DNA from: Flagellimonas aquimarina
Lineage (GTDB): Bacteria; Bacteroidota; Bacteroidia; Flavobacteriales; Flavobacteriaceae
Length of the DNA: 64,000 bases
Direction of reading: 5' to 3'
Assembly: GCF_003149745.1 (NCBI RefSeq)
Contig: NZ_QGEG01000002.1
Coordinates: 620,001-684,000, forward strand
Shown in pieces: positions 28,137-36,318 of the stretch (positions are counted from its first letter, which is position 1; each line of letters begins with the position of its first letter). Both the position numbers and the translations under genes were made by a program. The notes under the pieces are model-generated. The model did no database searches, was not told the DNA's origin, and worked only from the letters and a program-made list of their open reading frames with translations.

Positions 28137-28406
28137 ATGAGAAAAGGTATACACCCAGAAAATTATAGATTGGTAGCTTTTAAGGATATGTCAAATGATG
28201 ATGTATTTCTAACAAAATCTACTGCTGAAGCAAAAGAGACGATCACTGTTGATGGTGTTGAGTATCCTTTGGTAAAATTGGAAATATCTAGAACTTCTCA
28301 CCCTTATTATACAGGTAAAACCAAATTGGTTGATACAGCTGGTAGAATTGATAAGTTCAAAAACAAATACAAGAAATTCAGCAAAGAGGAAAAAAGCGAA
28401 GAATAA
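28137..28406 (+). CDS. rpmE2: 50S ribosomal protein L31 type B
   Basis: An 89-residue L31 protein with the usual start MRKGIHPENYRLVAFKDMSN and the family motif SHPYYTGKTKLVDTAGR. It contains no cysteine, so it is the zinc-independent (C-minus, type B) form. It is a component of the large ribosomal subunit, at the bridge with the small subunit. The charged C-terminal extension (KKFSKEEKSEE) is normal for Bacteroidota. It is transcribed alone, between a consensus promoter and a clear terminator. In organisms with both types, type B replaces the zinc form during zinc limitation; whether a zinc-type L31 exists elsewhere in this genome cannot be seen. Confidence 0.97.
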   Translation: MRKGIHPENYRLVAFKDMSNDDVFLTKSTAEAKETITVDGVEYPLVKLEISRTSHPYYTGKTKLVDTAGRIDKFKNKYKKFSKEEKSEE

Positions 28407-28430
28407 GCAGATTTCTCTTAATAATATAGA

Positions 28431-28461
28431 ACGCTCCTGATAATTGTCAGGGGCGTTTTTT
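28431..28461 (+). terminator. Terminator of rpmE2
   Basis: A 10-bp stem (ACGCTCCTGA with TCAGGGGCGT, one G-T pair) and a short loop, followed by a T run, start 24 bases after the L31 stop. Confidence 0.85.
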
Positions 28462-28487
28462 ATTTTTACACCATTCAAACTATAACC

Positions 28488-29663
28488 ATGAACTATATAC
28501 TTTCTGATGGACCACAAAGAGAATCTTTGCTTCCCTTTACCTTTACAAGGCCAGTTGCAGAAATAAGGATAGGAATTTTGACCATAAAGGAAAAATGGGA
28601 AAAGTATCTGAATACGACGGTTAGCTTTAGGACAGAAGCTTATTTATCAGAGAAATACCCAATGGTGGAAGCGGCAGAGAATATTGTTATTATTTCATCC
28701 TATCTGCCTAACCCGCAACTTTTGGAAGCCATTGGTTCTTTAAAAGAGGGAGAAGCTCTTTTTTATGAGGATAAAGTGGTGGCATATCATACCAAAAATC
28801 CAAAAAATGATATTGACCTTTCTAAATACGCAATTGTAAATAGTACAGGAGATATATTTACCGTTGAGAACACTTGGGATATCTTTTCTAAGAATGGGGA
28901 GGCATTACAGGCAGATTTTGATTTAATTACCAAGAACAGAAAAAGTGCTCCAATTTCTGAGACGAACAGATTGATCGCTCCAGAAAACATTTTTTTAGAA
29001 GAAGGCGCAAAAGTGGAGCATAGTATTCTAAATGCCTCTAATGGACCAATATATGTTGGCAAAAATGCAGAGATCTGGGAAGGCTGCCTTGTTAGAGGAG
29101 CTTTGGCACTATGCGAGAACGCCATAGTGAAAATGGGAGCTAAAATGTATGGTCCAACCACCATAGGTCCTTACGGAAAGGTTTGTGGTGAGGTCAACAA
29201 CTCGGTTATTTTTGGATATTCAAGCAAAGGCCATGATGGCTATTTAGGAAATGCAGTATTGGGCGAGTGGTGCAATATAGGAGCAGACTCCAACAACTCC
29301 AATTTAAAAAACAACTACGCCAAAGTACGTTTATGGAACTATGCCACAGAAAAGTTCGACCATACGGGCTTACAGTTTTGTGGACTAATGATGGGTGATC
29401 ACAGCAAAACGGCAATAAATACAATGCTCAATACGGGAACGGTAATTGGAGTAAATTCAAATATATATGTTCCTGGTTTCCCAAGAAATTTTGTACCAAG
29501 CTTTAGTTGGGGGGGCGCTTCTGGGTTTACCACATATATGCCCAAAAAGGCTTTTGAGGCAGCAGCGGTAATGATGGAGCGAAGAGGGGTGAAGTTTGAT
29601 GAAAAAGAAGCCCGTATTTTAGAGCATGTATTTGAATTGACCAAAAAGTGGAGGAATTATTAA
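28488..29663 (+). CDS. GlmU-family sugar-phosphate nucleotidyltransferase-like protein
   Basis: A 391-residue protein of the GlmU-like family found across Bacteroidota. The N-terminal half opens with NYILSDGPQRESLLPFTFTR, a modified nucleotidyltransferase loop in place of the usual LAAGxGTRM, and contains FTFTRPVAEIRIGILTIKEKW. The C-terminal half is a left-handed beta helix of hexapeptide repeats (ILNASNGPIYVGKNAEIWEG, IGADSNNSNLKNNY, INTMLNTGTVIGVNSNIYVP). It probably transfers a nucleotidyl and/or acyl group to a sugar phosphate. The altered N-terminal loop makes the nucleotidyltransferase activity uncertain. It follows the L31 terminator and is probably transcribed separately. Confidence 0.88.
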   Translation: MNYILSDGPQRESLLPFTFTRPVAEIRIGILTIKEKWEKYLNTTVSFRTEAYLSEKYPMVEAAENIVIISSYLPNPQLLEAIGSLKEGEALFYEDKVVAYHTKNPKNDIDLSKYAIVNSTGDIFTVENTWDIFSKNGEALQADFDLITKNRKSAPISETNRLIAPENIFLEEGAKVEHSILNASNGPIYVGKNAEIWEGCLVRGALALCENAIVKMGAKMYGPTTIGPYGKVCGEVNNSVIFGYSSKGHDGYLGNAVLGEWCNIGADSNNSNLKNNYAKVRLWNYATEKFDHTGLQFCGLMMGDHSKTAINTMLNTGTVIGVNSNIYVPGFPRNFVPSFSWGGASGFTTYMPKKAFEAAAVMMERRGVKFDEKEARILEHVFELTKKWRNY

Positions 29664-29688
29664 AGGAGTTTTTACGCAAACATGTAAT

Positions 29689-30114
29689 CTAGTTTTTAGT
29701 AACAGCTTCATACTCTTTTAAAAGGGCTGCGCTCATTTTGTCCTGTAATTTTTTGCCTCCTTTTACAAGTTCTGAGACATGTATTCTATCTTTTTCAGAA
29801 ACTTTTCTATGGTTTAAACTCCATAATGACATTGCTATCATAATAGGCATTAAGTCAATACCTGTTTTGGTTAATGTGTATATATTTTTTTGTTTGTGCT
29901 TGGAGTCGTTTGTTTTAATAATAATTCCTGATTCCTCCAGTTTATTAAGCCTGTCGGTTAAAATGTTACTGGCAATTTTCTCATCAGACTCCCTAATTTC
30001 ATTAAAGTACCGTTTTCCATCAAACATGATATCCCTGATTATCAACAGGGTCCATTTATCCCCAAAGACTTCAAGGTATTGATTTATTGGGCATGATGAT
30101 TTTAGCTCTTTCAT
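29689..30114 (-). CDS. HxlR family transcriptional regulator
   Basis: A 141-residue MarR-like winged-helix regulator of the HxlR family. The conserved N-terminal SSCPINQYLEVFGDKWTLLI (Cys8, then the first helix), the recognition segment YFNEIRESDEKIASNILTDR and the wing GIIIKTNDSKHKQKNIYTLT are visible. Several HxlR proteins sense electrophiles through the N-terminal cysteine, so Cys8 is a candidate sensor. It is divergent from the DUF1330/SRPBCC/SDR genes, with a 101-base gap that contains a perfect 13-bp inverted repeat. It probably represses its own gene and that neighbouring set. Confidence 0.93.
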   Translation of the reverse strand: MKELKSSCPINQYLEVFGDKWTLLIIRDIMFDGKRYFNEIRESDEKIASNILTDRLNKLEESGIIIKTNDSKHKQKNIYTLTKTGIDLMPIMIAMSLWSLNHRKVSEKDRIHVSELVKGGKKLQDKMSAALLKEYEAVTKN

Positions 30115-30132
30115 ATCAAGTTTTATATTAAA

Positions 30133-30190
30133 ACTAGTTGCAAAATGAAATTAGTTTGATATATTTGAGAAGTTGTTTTTTGCAACTAGT
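30133..30190. promoter_or_regulatory. HxlR operator (13-bp inverted repeat) around a promoter
   Basis: ACTAGTTGCAAAA at 30133-30145 and its exact complement TTTTGCAACTAGT at 30178-30190 are arranged as an inverted repeat with a 32-base spacer, midway between the divergent HxlR and DUF1330 genes. On the plus strand, the TTG at 30138-30140 inside the left arm and TATATTTG at 30160-30167 in the spacer form a promoter with a 19-base gap. Binding at the arms would cover the -33 element and the downstream start region. The mirrored TTG in the right arm lies at a similar distance from a weaker -7-like sequence for the regulator gene. Confidence 0.72.
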
Positions 30191-30215
30191 CAAATATACA
30201 TGAAAATTCAGACTC

Positions 30216-30506
30216 ATGAACAGAGGTTATCTAATTGAAAATTACACTGTAATAGATAAGAGGAATTACATCCCTCCCGTAAAAACGATCAATGAAATGC
30301 TGAAAAAGTTTAACGGAAAATTTTTAGTGGCAACACCAAAAGCTAAAACTTTATTGGGAGCACCACTAGAAGTTGTTATAGTCATAGAATTTAAATCTGT
30401 TGACAATGCTGATGAATTTTATAATTCTAAGGAGTATGAGGAATATAAAAAACTATATGAAAACACCACATATGGCTGGGTATGTATAGCTCCAGAATAT
30501 GCTTAA
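30216..30506 (+). CDS. DUF1330 family protein
   Basis: A 96-residue protein of the DUF1330 family, a ferredoxin-like alpha/beta dimer related to the ABM fold. Visible features are the strand RGYLIENYTVID, the FNGKFLVATPKAKTLLGAP loop, VIVIEFKSVDNADEFYNSKE and the closing YEEYKKLYENTTYGWVCIAP. No biochemical function is established for the family. It is the first gene after the HxlR operator and is followed at 23 bases by an SRPBCC protein and then an SDR-like protein, so the three are probably one regulated transcript. Confidence 0.85.
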   Translation: MNRGYLIENYTVIDKRNYIPPVKTINEMLKKFNGKFLVATPKAKTLLGAPLEVVIVIEFKSVDNADEFYNSKEYEEYKKLYENTTYGWVCIAPEYA

Positions 30507-30529
30507 AACTAAATTAACACTATTTGAAT

Positions 30530-30991
30530 ATGGATTTTAAAAAAACAATTAACGTTAAAACATCAAATGAAAAAGTCTTTAAGGCAATAACAACAGATGT
30601 CAACAAGTGGTGGGGAAATGTAGATAACAAAATGGCAAATAAAATTGGGAGTGAGTTTTCTGTCTTTTTTGAAGAGAATACAGAATGGCGGTTTGTGATT
30701 TCAGAACTGAGGGAATTTAGCCATGTAACCTGGAAGTGCATTTATGCAAACCACTCGTTTTCAGGGCTTAAAGGCATTAAAGAGGAGTGGCTTAATAGTG
30801 AGATAATATTTGTGTGTAAAGTACAGAAGGACAATATGGTACAACTCTCGTTTACTCACAAAGGATTGACACCAGATTTAAATTGCTATGAGATTTGTAA
30901 TGCCGGATGGACCCACTTTATAGTCAATAGCCTTAAACAATATTTAGAAACAGGAACTGGAATCCCGAACCTGGTTAATACTAAAAATTAA
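30530..30991 (+). CDS. SRPBCC (AHSA1/START-like) domain protein
   Basis: I take the ATG at 30530 as the start (153 residues, MDFKKTINV); a TTG two codons earlier is also in frame. The sequence has the SRPBCC pattern: KTINVKTSNEKVFKAITTDV at the N-terminus, NKWWGNV, a strand-rich centre (FSVFFEENTEWRFVISEL), VTWKCIY, and a C-terminal helix WTHFIVNSLKQYLETG. Members bind hydrophobic ligands in a deep pocket or act on Hsp90. It lies between the DUF1330 and SDR-like genes under the HxlR operator and may bind the compound handled by that set; this is inferred from position only. Confidence 0.87.
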   Translation: MDFKKTINVKTSNEKVFKAITTDVNKWWGNVDNKMANKIGSEFSVFFEENTEWRFVISELREFSHVTWKCIYANHSFSGLKGIKEEWLNSEIIFVCKVQKDNMVQLSFTHKGLTPDLNCYEICNAGWTHFIVNSLKQYLETGTGIPNLVNTKN

Positions 30992-31002
30992 TACTCAATT
31001 AT

Positions 31003-31788
31003 ATGAACAATCAATTACTAATAAACAAGAATGCACTTGTTTTTGGGGCTAAAGGAGCTACGGGAAAGCAAGTTTCAAAGGCATTAAAAATGCAAGGAGC
31101 CACTATTTATATGTCCGATATTAACGTAGAGGGCCTTGCCGAGGAATCGGAATTAGGTCAAGTACGGAAGCTGGATACTTTAGATGAGGCTGCTGTTTTG
31201 GAATATTTTGACTGGTTTAAAAAGGAGAATGTAAATGTAGATATTGTAATTAATTTAAGTGCTTCAAATCCCGCAGAATATAATCACGGAAAACCTGCGA
31301 TGGAAGTATCCTTAGAGCAATTTATGATGCCTTTGAAATCTACTACCGCTTGCCAGTTTCTTACCGCTAAAGCCGCCTACCCAATTATGTCTAAACAAGG
31401 ACAAGGAGTTATTATTTTCATTACATCTACCTTGGCTAAGGTAGGCTCTCCATGGAGTCCCGCATTAACGGCGTCCCATGCAGCTACTGAAGGTTTGCTA
31501 AAAAGTTTGGCTAACGAGTGGGGTGCAGAAGGTGTAAGGGTAATTGGGGTAAGAACAGAGGCAATGCCAGACTCCCCTACAATTGACTATACTTTTGCCA
31601 CCATGGGGTTAAATATGGGAATGAGCAGAGATGAAATGCAGCAATTTATAGTGGAAAATAAAACAGCTATGAAAAAACTTCCTTCCACAGAGAATACAGC
31701 AAACGTAGTGGTGTTGGCGGCATCTGAATTAGCAAATTACATGACTGGAACTATCTTAAACCAATCCGTGGGACACATATTAGAATAA
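31003..31788 (+). CDS. SDR-fold protein lacking the catalytic Tyr-Lys pair
   Basis: The 261-residue protein is clearly SDR in fold (ALVFGAKGATGKQVSKAL at the N-terminus, FITSTLAKVGSPWSPALTAS in the centre, GTILNQSVGHILE at the end). The active site is abnormal: the segment that should read Y-x3-K is LTASH, placing Leu155 and His159 where Tyr and Lys belong. The glycine motif is GAKGATG (GxxGxxG) rather than the classical GxxxGxG, and NNAG is replaced by NLSAS. The usual SDR alcohol/ketone chemistry is therefore unlikely. It may bind NAD(P) as a sensor, or catalyse a different reaction. It is the third gene of the HxlR-linked set. Confidence 0.85.
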   Translation: MNNQLLINKNALVFGAKGATGKQVSKALKMQGATIYMSDINVEGLAEESELGQVRKLDTLDEAAVLEYFDWFKKENVNVDIVINLSASNPAEYNHGKPAMEVSLEQFMMPLKSTTACQFLTAKAAYPIMSKQGQGVIIFITSTLAKVGSPWSPALTASHAATEGLLKSLANEWGAEGVRVIGVRTEAMPDSPTIDYTFATMGLNMGMSRDEMQQFIVENKTAMKKLPSTENTANVVVLAASELANYMTGTILNQSVGHILE

Positions 31789-32002
31789 TAGTTGAAAAAA
31801 GTATATAATTCGATCTGTTAATTGGCAGAGTGAATTATGGTTTCATAACCTATAGGATACCTTTTAGCATTAATTCTGAAACAGGTTCTAAAGAGAAGAA
31901 CTATGATCAGAGATGATATCATTGTTTAAAAATCAATTTTCGTTTAGTAAGAGAGGTTTATTGTGTAAGACTTTCTTGCTACCAAACCTCAAATCAATTT
32001 AG

Positions 32003-32010
32003 TAACTTTG
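32003..32010 (+). promoter_or_regulatory. Candidate -7 promoter box of mtaB
   Basis: TAACTTTG matches TAnnTTTG and lies 26 bases before the mtaB ATG, in the 248-base gap after the SDR-like gene. The nearest upstream TTG is 24 bases away, longer than usual, so the -33 element is uncertain. I see no gene or RNA in the rest of this gap. Confidence 0.4.
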
Positions 32011-32036
32011 CACCCCTTAAAATCAGGGATGTGTCC

Positions 32037-33365
32037 ATGAACAAGAAAGTTGCCTTTTATACATTGGGCTGTAAGCTTAATTTCTCCGAAACTTCTACCA
32101 TAGCGAGAAGTTTTGAAGGAGAAGGTTTTGATCGTGTGGACTTTTCGGAAAAGGCGGATATTTATGTGATTAATACTTGTTCCGTTACAGAAAATGCAGA
32201 TAAGCGTTTTAAAACGATTGTAAAGCAAGCGCAAAAAAGCAATTCAGATGCCTTTGTAGCCGCTGTTGGATGCTACGCACAACTAAAACCAGAGCAGTTG
32301 GCCGCCGTTGATGGTGTAGACTTAGTATTGGGTGCTACGGAAAAGTTTAAAATAACGGATTACTTAAACGACCTTACCAAAAATGATAGGGGAGAAGTCC
32401 ATTCTTGTGAAATTGAGGATGCCGATTTTTATGTTGGAAGTTATGCCATTGGAGACAGGACCAGGGCATTTTTAAAAGTACAGGATGGTTGCGATTATAA
32501 ATGTACGTACTGTACCATACCATTGGCCAGAGGTATTTCTCGTAGCGATACCTTACAAAATGTGCTGCAAAATGCAACAGAAATTGCCGCTAAGAACATT
32601 AAAGAAATTGTGCTTACCGGAGTCAATATTGGAGATTACGGCAAAGGGGAGTTTGGGAACAAAAAGCACGAACACACTTTTTTGGATTTGGTAAAAGCTT
32701 TGGATGAAATAGAAGGAATTCATCGTTTAAGAATATCATCTATTGAACCCAATCTTTTAAAAAATGAGACAATAGACTTTGTTTCCAAAAGCAATTCGTT
32801 TGTGCCACATTTTCATATTCCCTTGCAGAGCGGGAGTGATGCTATTCTAAAATTGATGCGGCGCAGGTATCTATCCAATCTATATGTTGATAGGGTAAGC
32901 CAAATTAGGCGAGCTATGCCACATGCCTGCATTGGAGTAGATGTTATTGTTGGTTTTCCAGGGGAAACAGATGAGCATTTTTTAGAAACCTATCATTTCC
33001 TGAACGAGCTGGATATTTCCTATTTGCACGTCTTTACCTATTCAGAACGTGACAATACCTTGGCAGCAGAAATGGAAGATGTGGTTCCAAAAAACATTAG
33101 GAACAAACGCAGTAAAATGCTACGTGGACTTTCTGTAAAAAAGCGAAGAGCATTTTATGAGAGTCAAATTGGAAGTGTGCGCACTGTTTTGTTTGAAGGC
33201 GAAAATAAGTCGGGGTACATTCATGGTTTCACGGAAAACTATGTAAAGGTAAAGGCACCATGGAATCCAGAATTGATTAACCAATTGCATAAAGTGGAGC
33301 TCACCAGAATTGATGAAGACGGATTGGTTCGTTTTAAATTTGTTCCAGAAAAAGTTTTGGCATAA
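32037..33365 (+). CDS. mtaB: tRNA N6-threonylcarbamoyladenosine (t6A37) methylthiotransferase
   Basis: The start is the ATG at 32037 (442 residues, MNKKVAFYTLGCKLN); a GTG two codons earlier is also in frame. The N-terminal UPF0004 domain carries three cysteines for the auxiliary 4Fe-4S cluster (Cys12, Cys48, Cys79). The radical-SAM domain has CxxxCxxC at Cys152, Cys156 and Cys159 in DGCDYKCTYC, followed by PLARG. A TRAM-like RNA-binding tail closes the protein. MtaB converts t6A37 of tRNAs reading ANN codons to ms2t6A. The GCKLN start favours MtaB over MiaB and RimO, which typically begin differently. Confidence 0.94.
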   Translation: MNKKVAFYTLGCKLNFSETSTIARSFEGEGFDRVDFSEKADIYVINTCSVTENADKRFKTIVKQAQKSNSDAFVAAVGCYAQLKPEQLAAVDGVDLVLGATEKFKITDYLNDLTKNDRGEVHSCEIEDADFYVGSYAIGDRTRAFLKVQDGCDYKCTYCTIPLARGISRSDTLQNVLQNATEIAAKNIKEIVLTGVNIGDYGKGEFGNKKHEHTFLDLVKALDEIEGIHRLRISSIEPNLLKNETIDFVSKSNSFVPHFHIPLQSGSDAILKLMRRRYLSNLYVDRVSQIRRAMPHACIGVDVIVGFPGETDEHFLETYHFLNELDISYLHVFTYSERDNTLAAEMEDVVPKNIRNKRSKMLRGLSVKKRRAFYESQIGSVRTVLFEGENKSGYIHGFTENYVKVKAPWNPELINQLHKVELTRIDEDGLVRFKFVPEKVLA

Positions 33366-33370
33366 AAAAA

Positions 33371-33392
33371 AACCTCTCAATTGAGAGGTTTT
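33371..33392. terminator. Bidirectional terminator between mtaB and the small GNAT gene
   Basis: A perfect palindrome (AACCTCTCAATTGAGAGGTT) has an A run on its left and T/A runs on its right, and lies between the convergent stops at 33365 and 33412. It can terminate both genes. Confidence 0.85.
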
Positions 33393-33411
33393 AAAAAAAT
33401 CAGTTTTTTAG

Positions 33412-33705
33412 TTAGATGCGTATTCCAACCGGAAGCATCTCTTTATACTGTCTGTTCTTTCTCAAAAAGCCTGCAATGTGCGGGCTAGTAGGAACAACCC
33501 TAAGGTTTTTCTCTTGTATCTGATGTAAAACGGCTTTGATAAAAGTTTCTTTAAAGCCTTCTTGTGTAATTTCTTCAGGAATTACAAGTTTGGTTAAAAA
33601 TACTTTGCGTTCTTGTGAAGAGTACTCAATTTTAGCTAAATGCCCATTCAACTTAGTTTCAAATTGGCGCAAGAAACTATTGTCATTAACTTCCATTTCT
33701 GTCAT
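33412..33705 (-). CDS. Small YjdJ-type GNAT protein
   Basis: A 97-residue protein resembling the short Yjdj-type GNAT family: FETKLNGHLAKIEYSSQERKVFLTKLVIPEE, the helix GFKETFIKAVLHQIQEKNLRVVP, then SPHIAGFLRKNRQYKEMLP. These proteins keep only the acetyl-CoA-binding half of the fold; some bind CoA, but the substrate is generally unknown. A 7-bp inverted repeat (AATTACC/GGTAATT, 33735-33753) lies in its upstream region and may be a leader hairpin or a regulator site. It is convergent with mtaB. Confidence 0.82.
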   Translation of the reverse strand: MTEMEVNDNSFLRQFETKLNGHLAKIEYSSQERKVFLTKLVIPEEITQEGFKETFIKAVLHQIQEKNLRVVPTSPHIAGFLRKNRQYKEMLPVGIRI

Positions 33706-33867
33706 ATAGAATTATTTTAAAATTGACACTGTCTAATTACCGAAGTGGTAATTTTATTGTTCCCATTTAAGATGCATATGTAATATTAAGCGGGGCTAAT
33801 TGCAAAAGGGACACAAAATTAGTCAAAAATTTGTTAATTTCCTAGCCTAATCGATATTCGGTGAGAA

Positions 33868-34545
33868 ATGCCCGACAACAAAATACATGTATACCTTATA
33901 CCAGGAATGGCCGCCAACTCATCAATATTTGATGCAATTAGATTACCTCCGGAAACCTTTGAAAGCCACAAATTAGAATGGTTTATACCTGACAAAGGAA
34001 TGACCTTGGAAGCCTATGCCAAAGAAATGATACAAAAGATTACTCATGAGAACCCCGTTTTGTTAGGGGTTTCATTTGGAGGTCTTTTAGCTCAGGAGAT
34101 AGCAAAGCATAAAAAAGTATCCAAAATAATAGCTGTCTCTTGTGTAAAAAAAAGCACTGAGTTACCTAAAAGAATGATTTTTGCAAAATATACCAAAGTG
34201 CACAAATTACTCCCAACAGGTTTGGTGAACAATGTGGAACTCTTGGCCAAGTATGCCTTTGGCGAAACAGTAACCAAACGTATAGAACTCTATGAAAAAT
34301 ACCTTTCCATTAGAGATAAGCGGTATATAGATTGGGCCATAGATAACATTGTAAACTGGGAACAGGCCAATGCACCTAAAAACCTTGTTCATATTCAAGG
34401 TGAAAGAGATACTGTGTTCCCAATAACCAATATTAAAGATTGTATTACGGTCAAAAACGGCACCCATGCCATGATAATTCATAGGGCAAAGTGGTTTAAT
34501 GAGAACCTGCCTGCAATTATTTTAGAAGAAGGTAGTTCTATATAG
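33868..34545 (+). CDS. Alpha/beta hydrolase
   Basis: A 225-residue alpha/beta-hydrolase with a readable catalytic triad: Ser69 in the nucleophile elbow GVSFGG, Asp181 in GERDTVFPI, and His200 in NGTHAMIIHRAKWF. YLIPGMAANSS near the N-terminus forms the oxyanion loop. It has the compact form without a large lid. The substrate is probably an ester or thioester of small size and cannot be read further. It is followed after 34 bases by the lytic transglycosylase gene on the same strand, so the two may be co-transcribed. It is divergent from the small GNAT gene. Confidence 0.88.
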   Translation: MPDNKIHVYLIPGMAANSSIFDAIRLPPETFESHKLEWFIPDKGMTLEAYAKEMIQKITHENPVLLGVSFGGLLAQEIAKHKKVSKIIAVSCVKKSTELPKRMIFAKYTKVHKLLPTGLVNNVELLAKYAFGETVTKRIELYEKYLSIRDKRYIDWAIDNIVNWEQANAPKNLVHIQGERDTVFPITNIKDCITVKNGTHAMIIHRAKWFNENLPAIILEEGSSI

Positions 34546-34579
34546 TATCTTTACATAACATACATTTAAGAGATTTGGC

Positions 34580-35539
34580 ATGAAACATATTAAAAATATC
34601 TTAGCAGCTATTGGATTAGTAGTAGTAATTGGCAGTCTTATTTTCGCGGTTCAGTCTGGTCCAGAGCATAAGGTGGAAAATGATGGAGCTGCTGATACTG
34701 AAAAAAACATCTCGGACGGATATAAAATAAGTGCTATTGAGATTCCAGAAGATTTAAATTTTGCAGGAGAGCAGGTGCCTTTTGAGGACCCTGAAATCAT
34801 GGAACGGGTAGATAGAGAGTTTTTGGTGAATACCTATTGGCAATCCAACGCTTTGTTGTTAATGAAACGTGCTAATAAATACTTTCCTATTATAGAACCA
34901 ATTTTGGCAAAAAATGGAATCCCAGATGACTTTAAATATTTGGCAGTTGCTGAGAGTGGCTTACAGAATGTTGTTTCTCATGCCGGTGCTACAGGATTTT
35001 GGCAGATAATGAAGGCAACAGGCAAAGAGTATGGACTAGAGGTGAACTCCAATGTTGATGAACGCTATCATATTGAAAAATCTACCCAAGTAGCGTGTGA
35101 CTATCTTAAAAAATGGAAAAAACGCTTTGGTAGCTGGACGTTGACTGCCGCAGCGTACAATGCCGGTCCTGGTGGCATCCGAAAATATATGAACATTCAG
35201 AAAGCGGATGATTACTATGATCTGTTATTAGGAGAGGAAACTGGACGGTACGTTTTTAGAATTTTGGCGATAAAAGAGATTATTTCCAATCCTGACAAGT
35301 ACGGTTTTGCTGTTGAAAAGGATGATTTTTATAATGCAGTGCCCACTTTTTCTGTGGAAGTAGATGCTGCTGTGGGCAGTTGGGCGGATTTTGCTCACGA
35401 ATATGAAATCAACTACAAGGTTTTAAAAAGACACAATCCTTGGCTGAGAGAACCTCACTTAAACAATGCCTCTGGTAAAAAGTATGTGATTGAAATCCCT
35501 AACAAAGGGTATTACCGCAACACCAGCCCTGGGCAGTAG
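34580..35539 (+). CDS. Lytic murein transglycosylase (SLT domain, MltD-like)
   Basis: A 319-residue envelope protein with an N-terminal membrane anchor or signal (residues 7-24). The soluble-lytic-transglycosylase domain spans roughly 95-230: catalytic Glu125 in AVAESGL, then GATGFWQIM, and the AAAYNAGPGGI motif. A C-terminal LysM-like segment (about 255-312, SWADFAHEYEINYKVLKRHN and YVIEIPNKG) would bind glycan. It cleaves the MurNAc-GlcNAc bond with formation of a 1,6-anhydro end, during cell-wall turnover in the periplasm. There is no lipobox, so it is anchored by the helix or released. Confidence 0.93.
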   Translation: MKHIKNILAAIGLVVVIGSLIFAVQSGPEHKVENDGAADTEKNISDGYKISAIEIPEDLNFAGEQVPFEDPEIMERVDREFLVNTYWQSNALLLMKRANKYFPIIEPILAKNGIPDDFKYLAVAESGLQNVVSHAGATGFWQIMKATGKEYGLEVNSNVDERYHIEKSTQVACDYLKKWKKRFGSWTLTAAAYNAGPGGIRKYMNIQKADDYYDLLLGEETGRYVFRILAIKEIISNPDKYGFAVEKDDFYNAVPTFSVEVDAAVGSWADFAHEYEINYKVLKRHNPWLREPHLNNASGKKYVIEIPNKGYYRNTSPGQ

Positions 35540-35631
35540 TTTTTGCCTGACCATTTTTTGTTTTAAACACAGGATTTTCCGAGTACACACAGAACAAACA
35601 ATTAACTACATGTTGTGGGCAACACAGTTTT

Positions 35632-36255
35632 TTAAATCTGTTCAATCCTCTGGTAGATTTCTTTTTTAGAGCTCTCAAATATTTCTCCACCAAACTCTTC
35701 ATTGTCCAATGAAATTATAGAAATGTCTTTTATTCCCATAATCCCGAAAACAAATTTCAAGTAGGTTGTTTGGAAATTCATATGTTCGTTTTTCTCGTTT
35801 TCCCCATAGCCTGTGTCTCCACGACTTGACAGAATGAACATTTTTTTGTTTTCAAGAATTCCAACATAATCTCCGTCTGGCTCGCCTGAACGGAATTTCC
35901 AAGTTTCATTGATTCTCATAAGTTGGTCGATGTAAGATTTTAATCCACTGGGAATTGACCAATTGTACATTGGCGTTCCCAAAACATAAATATTATGTTC
36001 CTTAAACTCTTTAACTAATTCATTGCTAAACTCAACACCCGACTGGTTTTCTTTTGTTCTTTCATTTGGTTTGATAAATGCGCTTGCAATCCATTTTTCA
36101 TTTATGGGCGGGATTTCCTCTAACCCAACTTCTCGATGAGTAAAATTGTCGTTAGGATTTTTCTTTTTCCAATTATCCTCAAAAAGTTCCGTTAGTTTTC
36201 TACTGTGAGATTTCTCTTTTCTTACACTTGCATTGATGATTAAAACTTTGTTCAT
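35632..36255 (-). CDS. NAD(P)H-dependent flavin oxidoreductase (azoreductase/flavodoxin-like fold)
   Basis: A 207-residue flavodoxin-like protein: IINASVRKEKSHSRKLTELF is the FMN phosphate-binding loop, and YVLGTPMYNWSIPSGLKSYI contains the second FMN-contact loop typical of azoreductases. ILSSRGDTGYGE is the third. It should transfer two electrons from NAD(P)H through FMN to a quinone, azo dye or similar acceptor, protecting against electrophilic stress. It lies 63 bases downstream of the Crp/Fnr regulator gene on the same strand, which suggests that the regulator controls it; the pairing is inferred from position. Confidence 0.87.
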   Translation of the reverse strand: MNKVLIINASVRKEKSHSRKLTELFEDNWKKKNPNDNFTHREVGLEEIPPINEKWIASAFIKPNERTKENQSGVEFSNELVKEFKEHNIYVLGTPMYNWSIPSGLKSYIDQLMRINETWKFRSGEPDGDYVGILENKKMFILSSRGDTGYGENEKNEHMNFQTTYLKFVFGIMGIKDISIISLDNEEFGGEIFESSKKEIYQRIEQI

Positions 36256-36318
36256 GGTCTTAAATTTTGATTATGAAACAAAGTTCCGAATTGAGAAAGG
36301 AAAAAAAATTGATGTAGT

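Noticed and set aside
31789..32030. tRNA, small RNA or degraded gene in the 248-base gap before mtaB
   Set aside because: No cloverleaf, no open frame and no strong hairpin with T run; only a -7-like box near the end and a short GAGGTTT/AAACCTC pair.
33735..33753. 7-bp inverted repeat (AATTACC/GGTAATT) as a regulator binding site
   Set aside because: The stem is short, the sequence AT-rich and no -33/-7 pair is placed around it; left as a note in the small GNAT entry.
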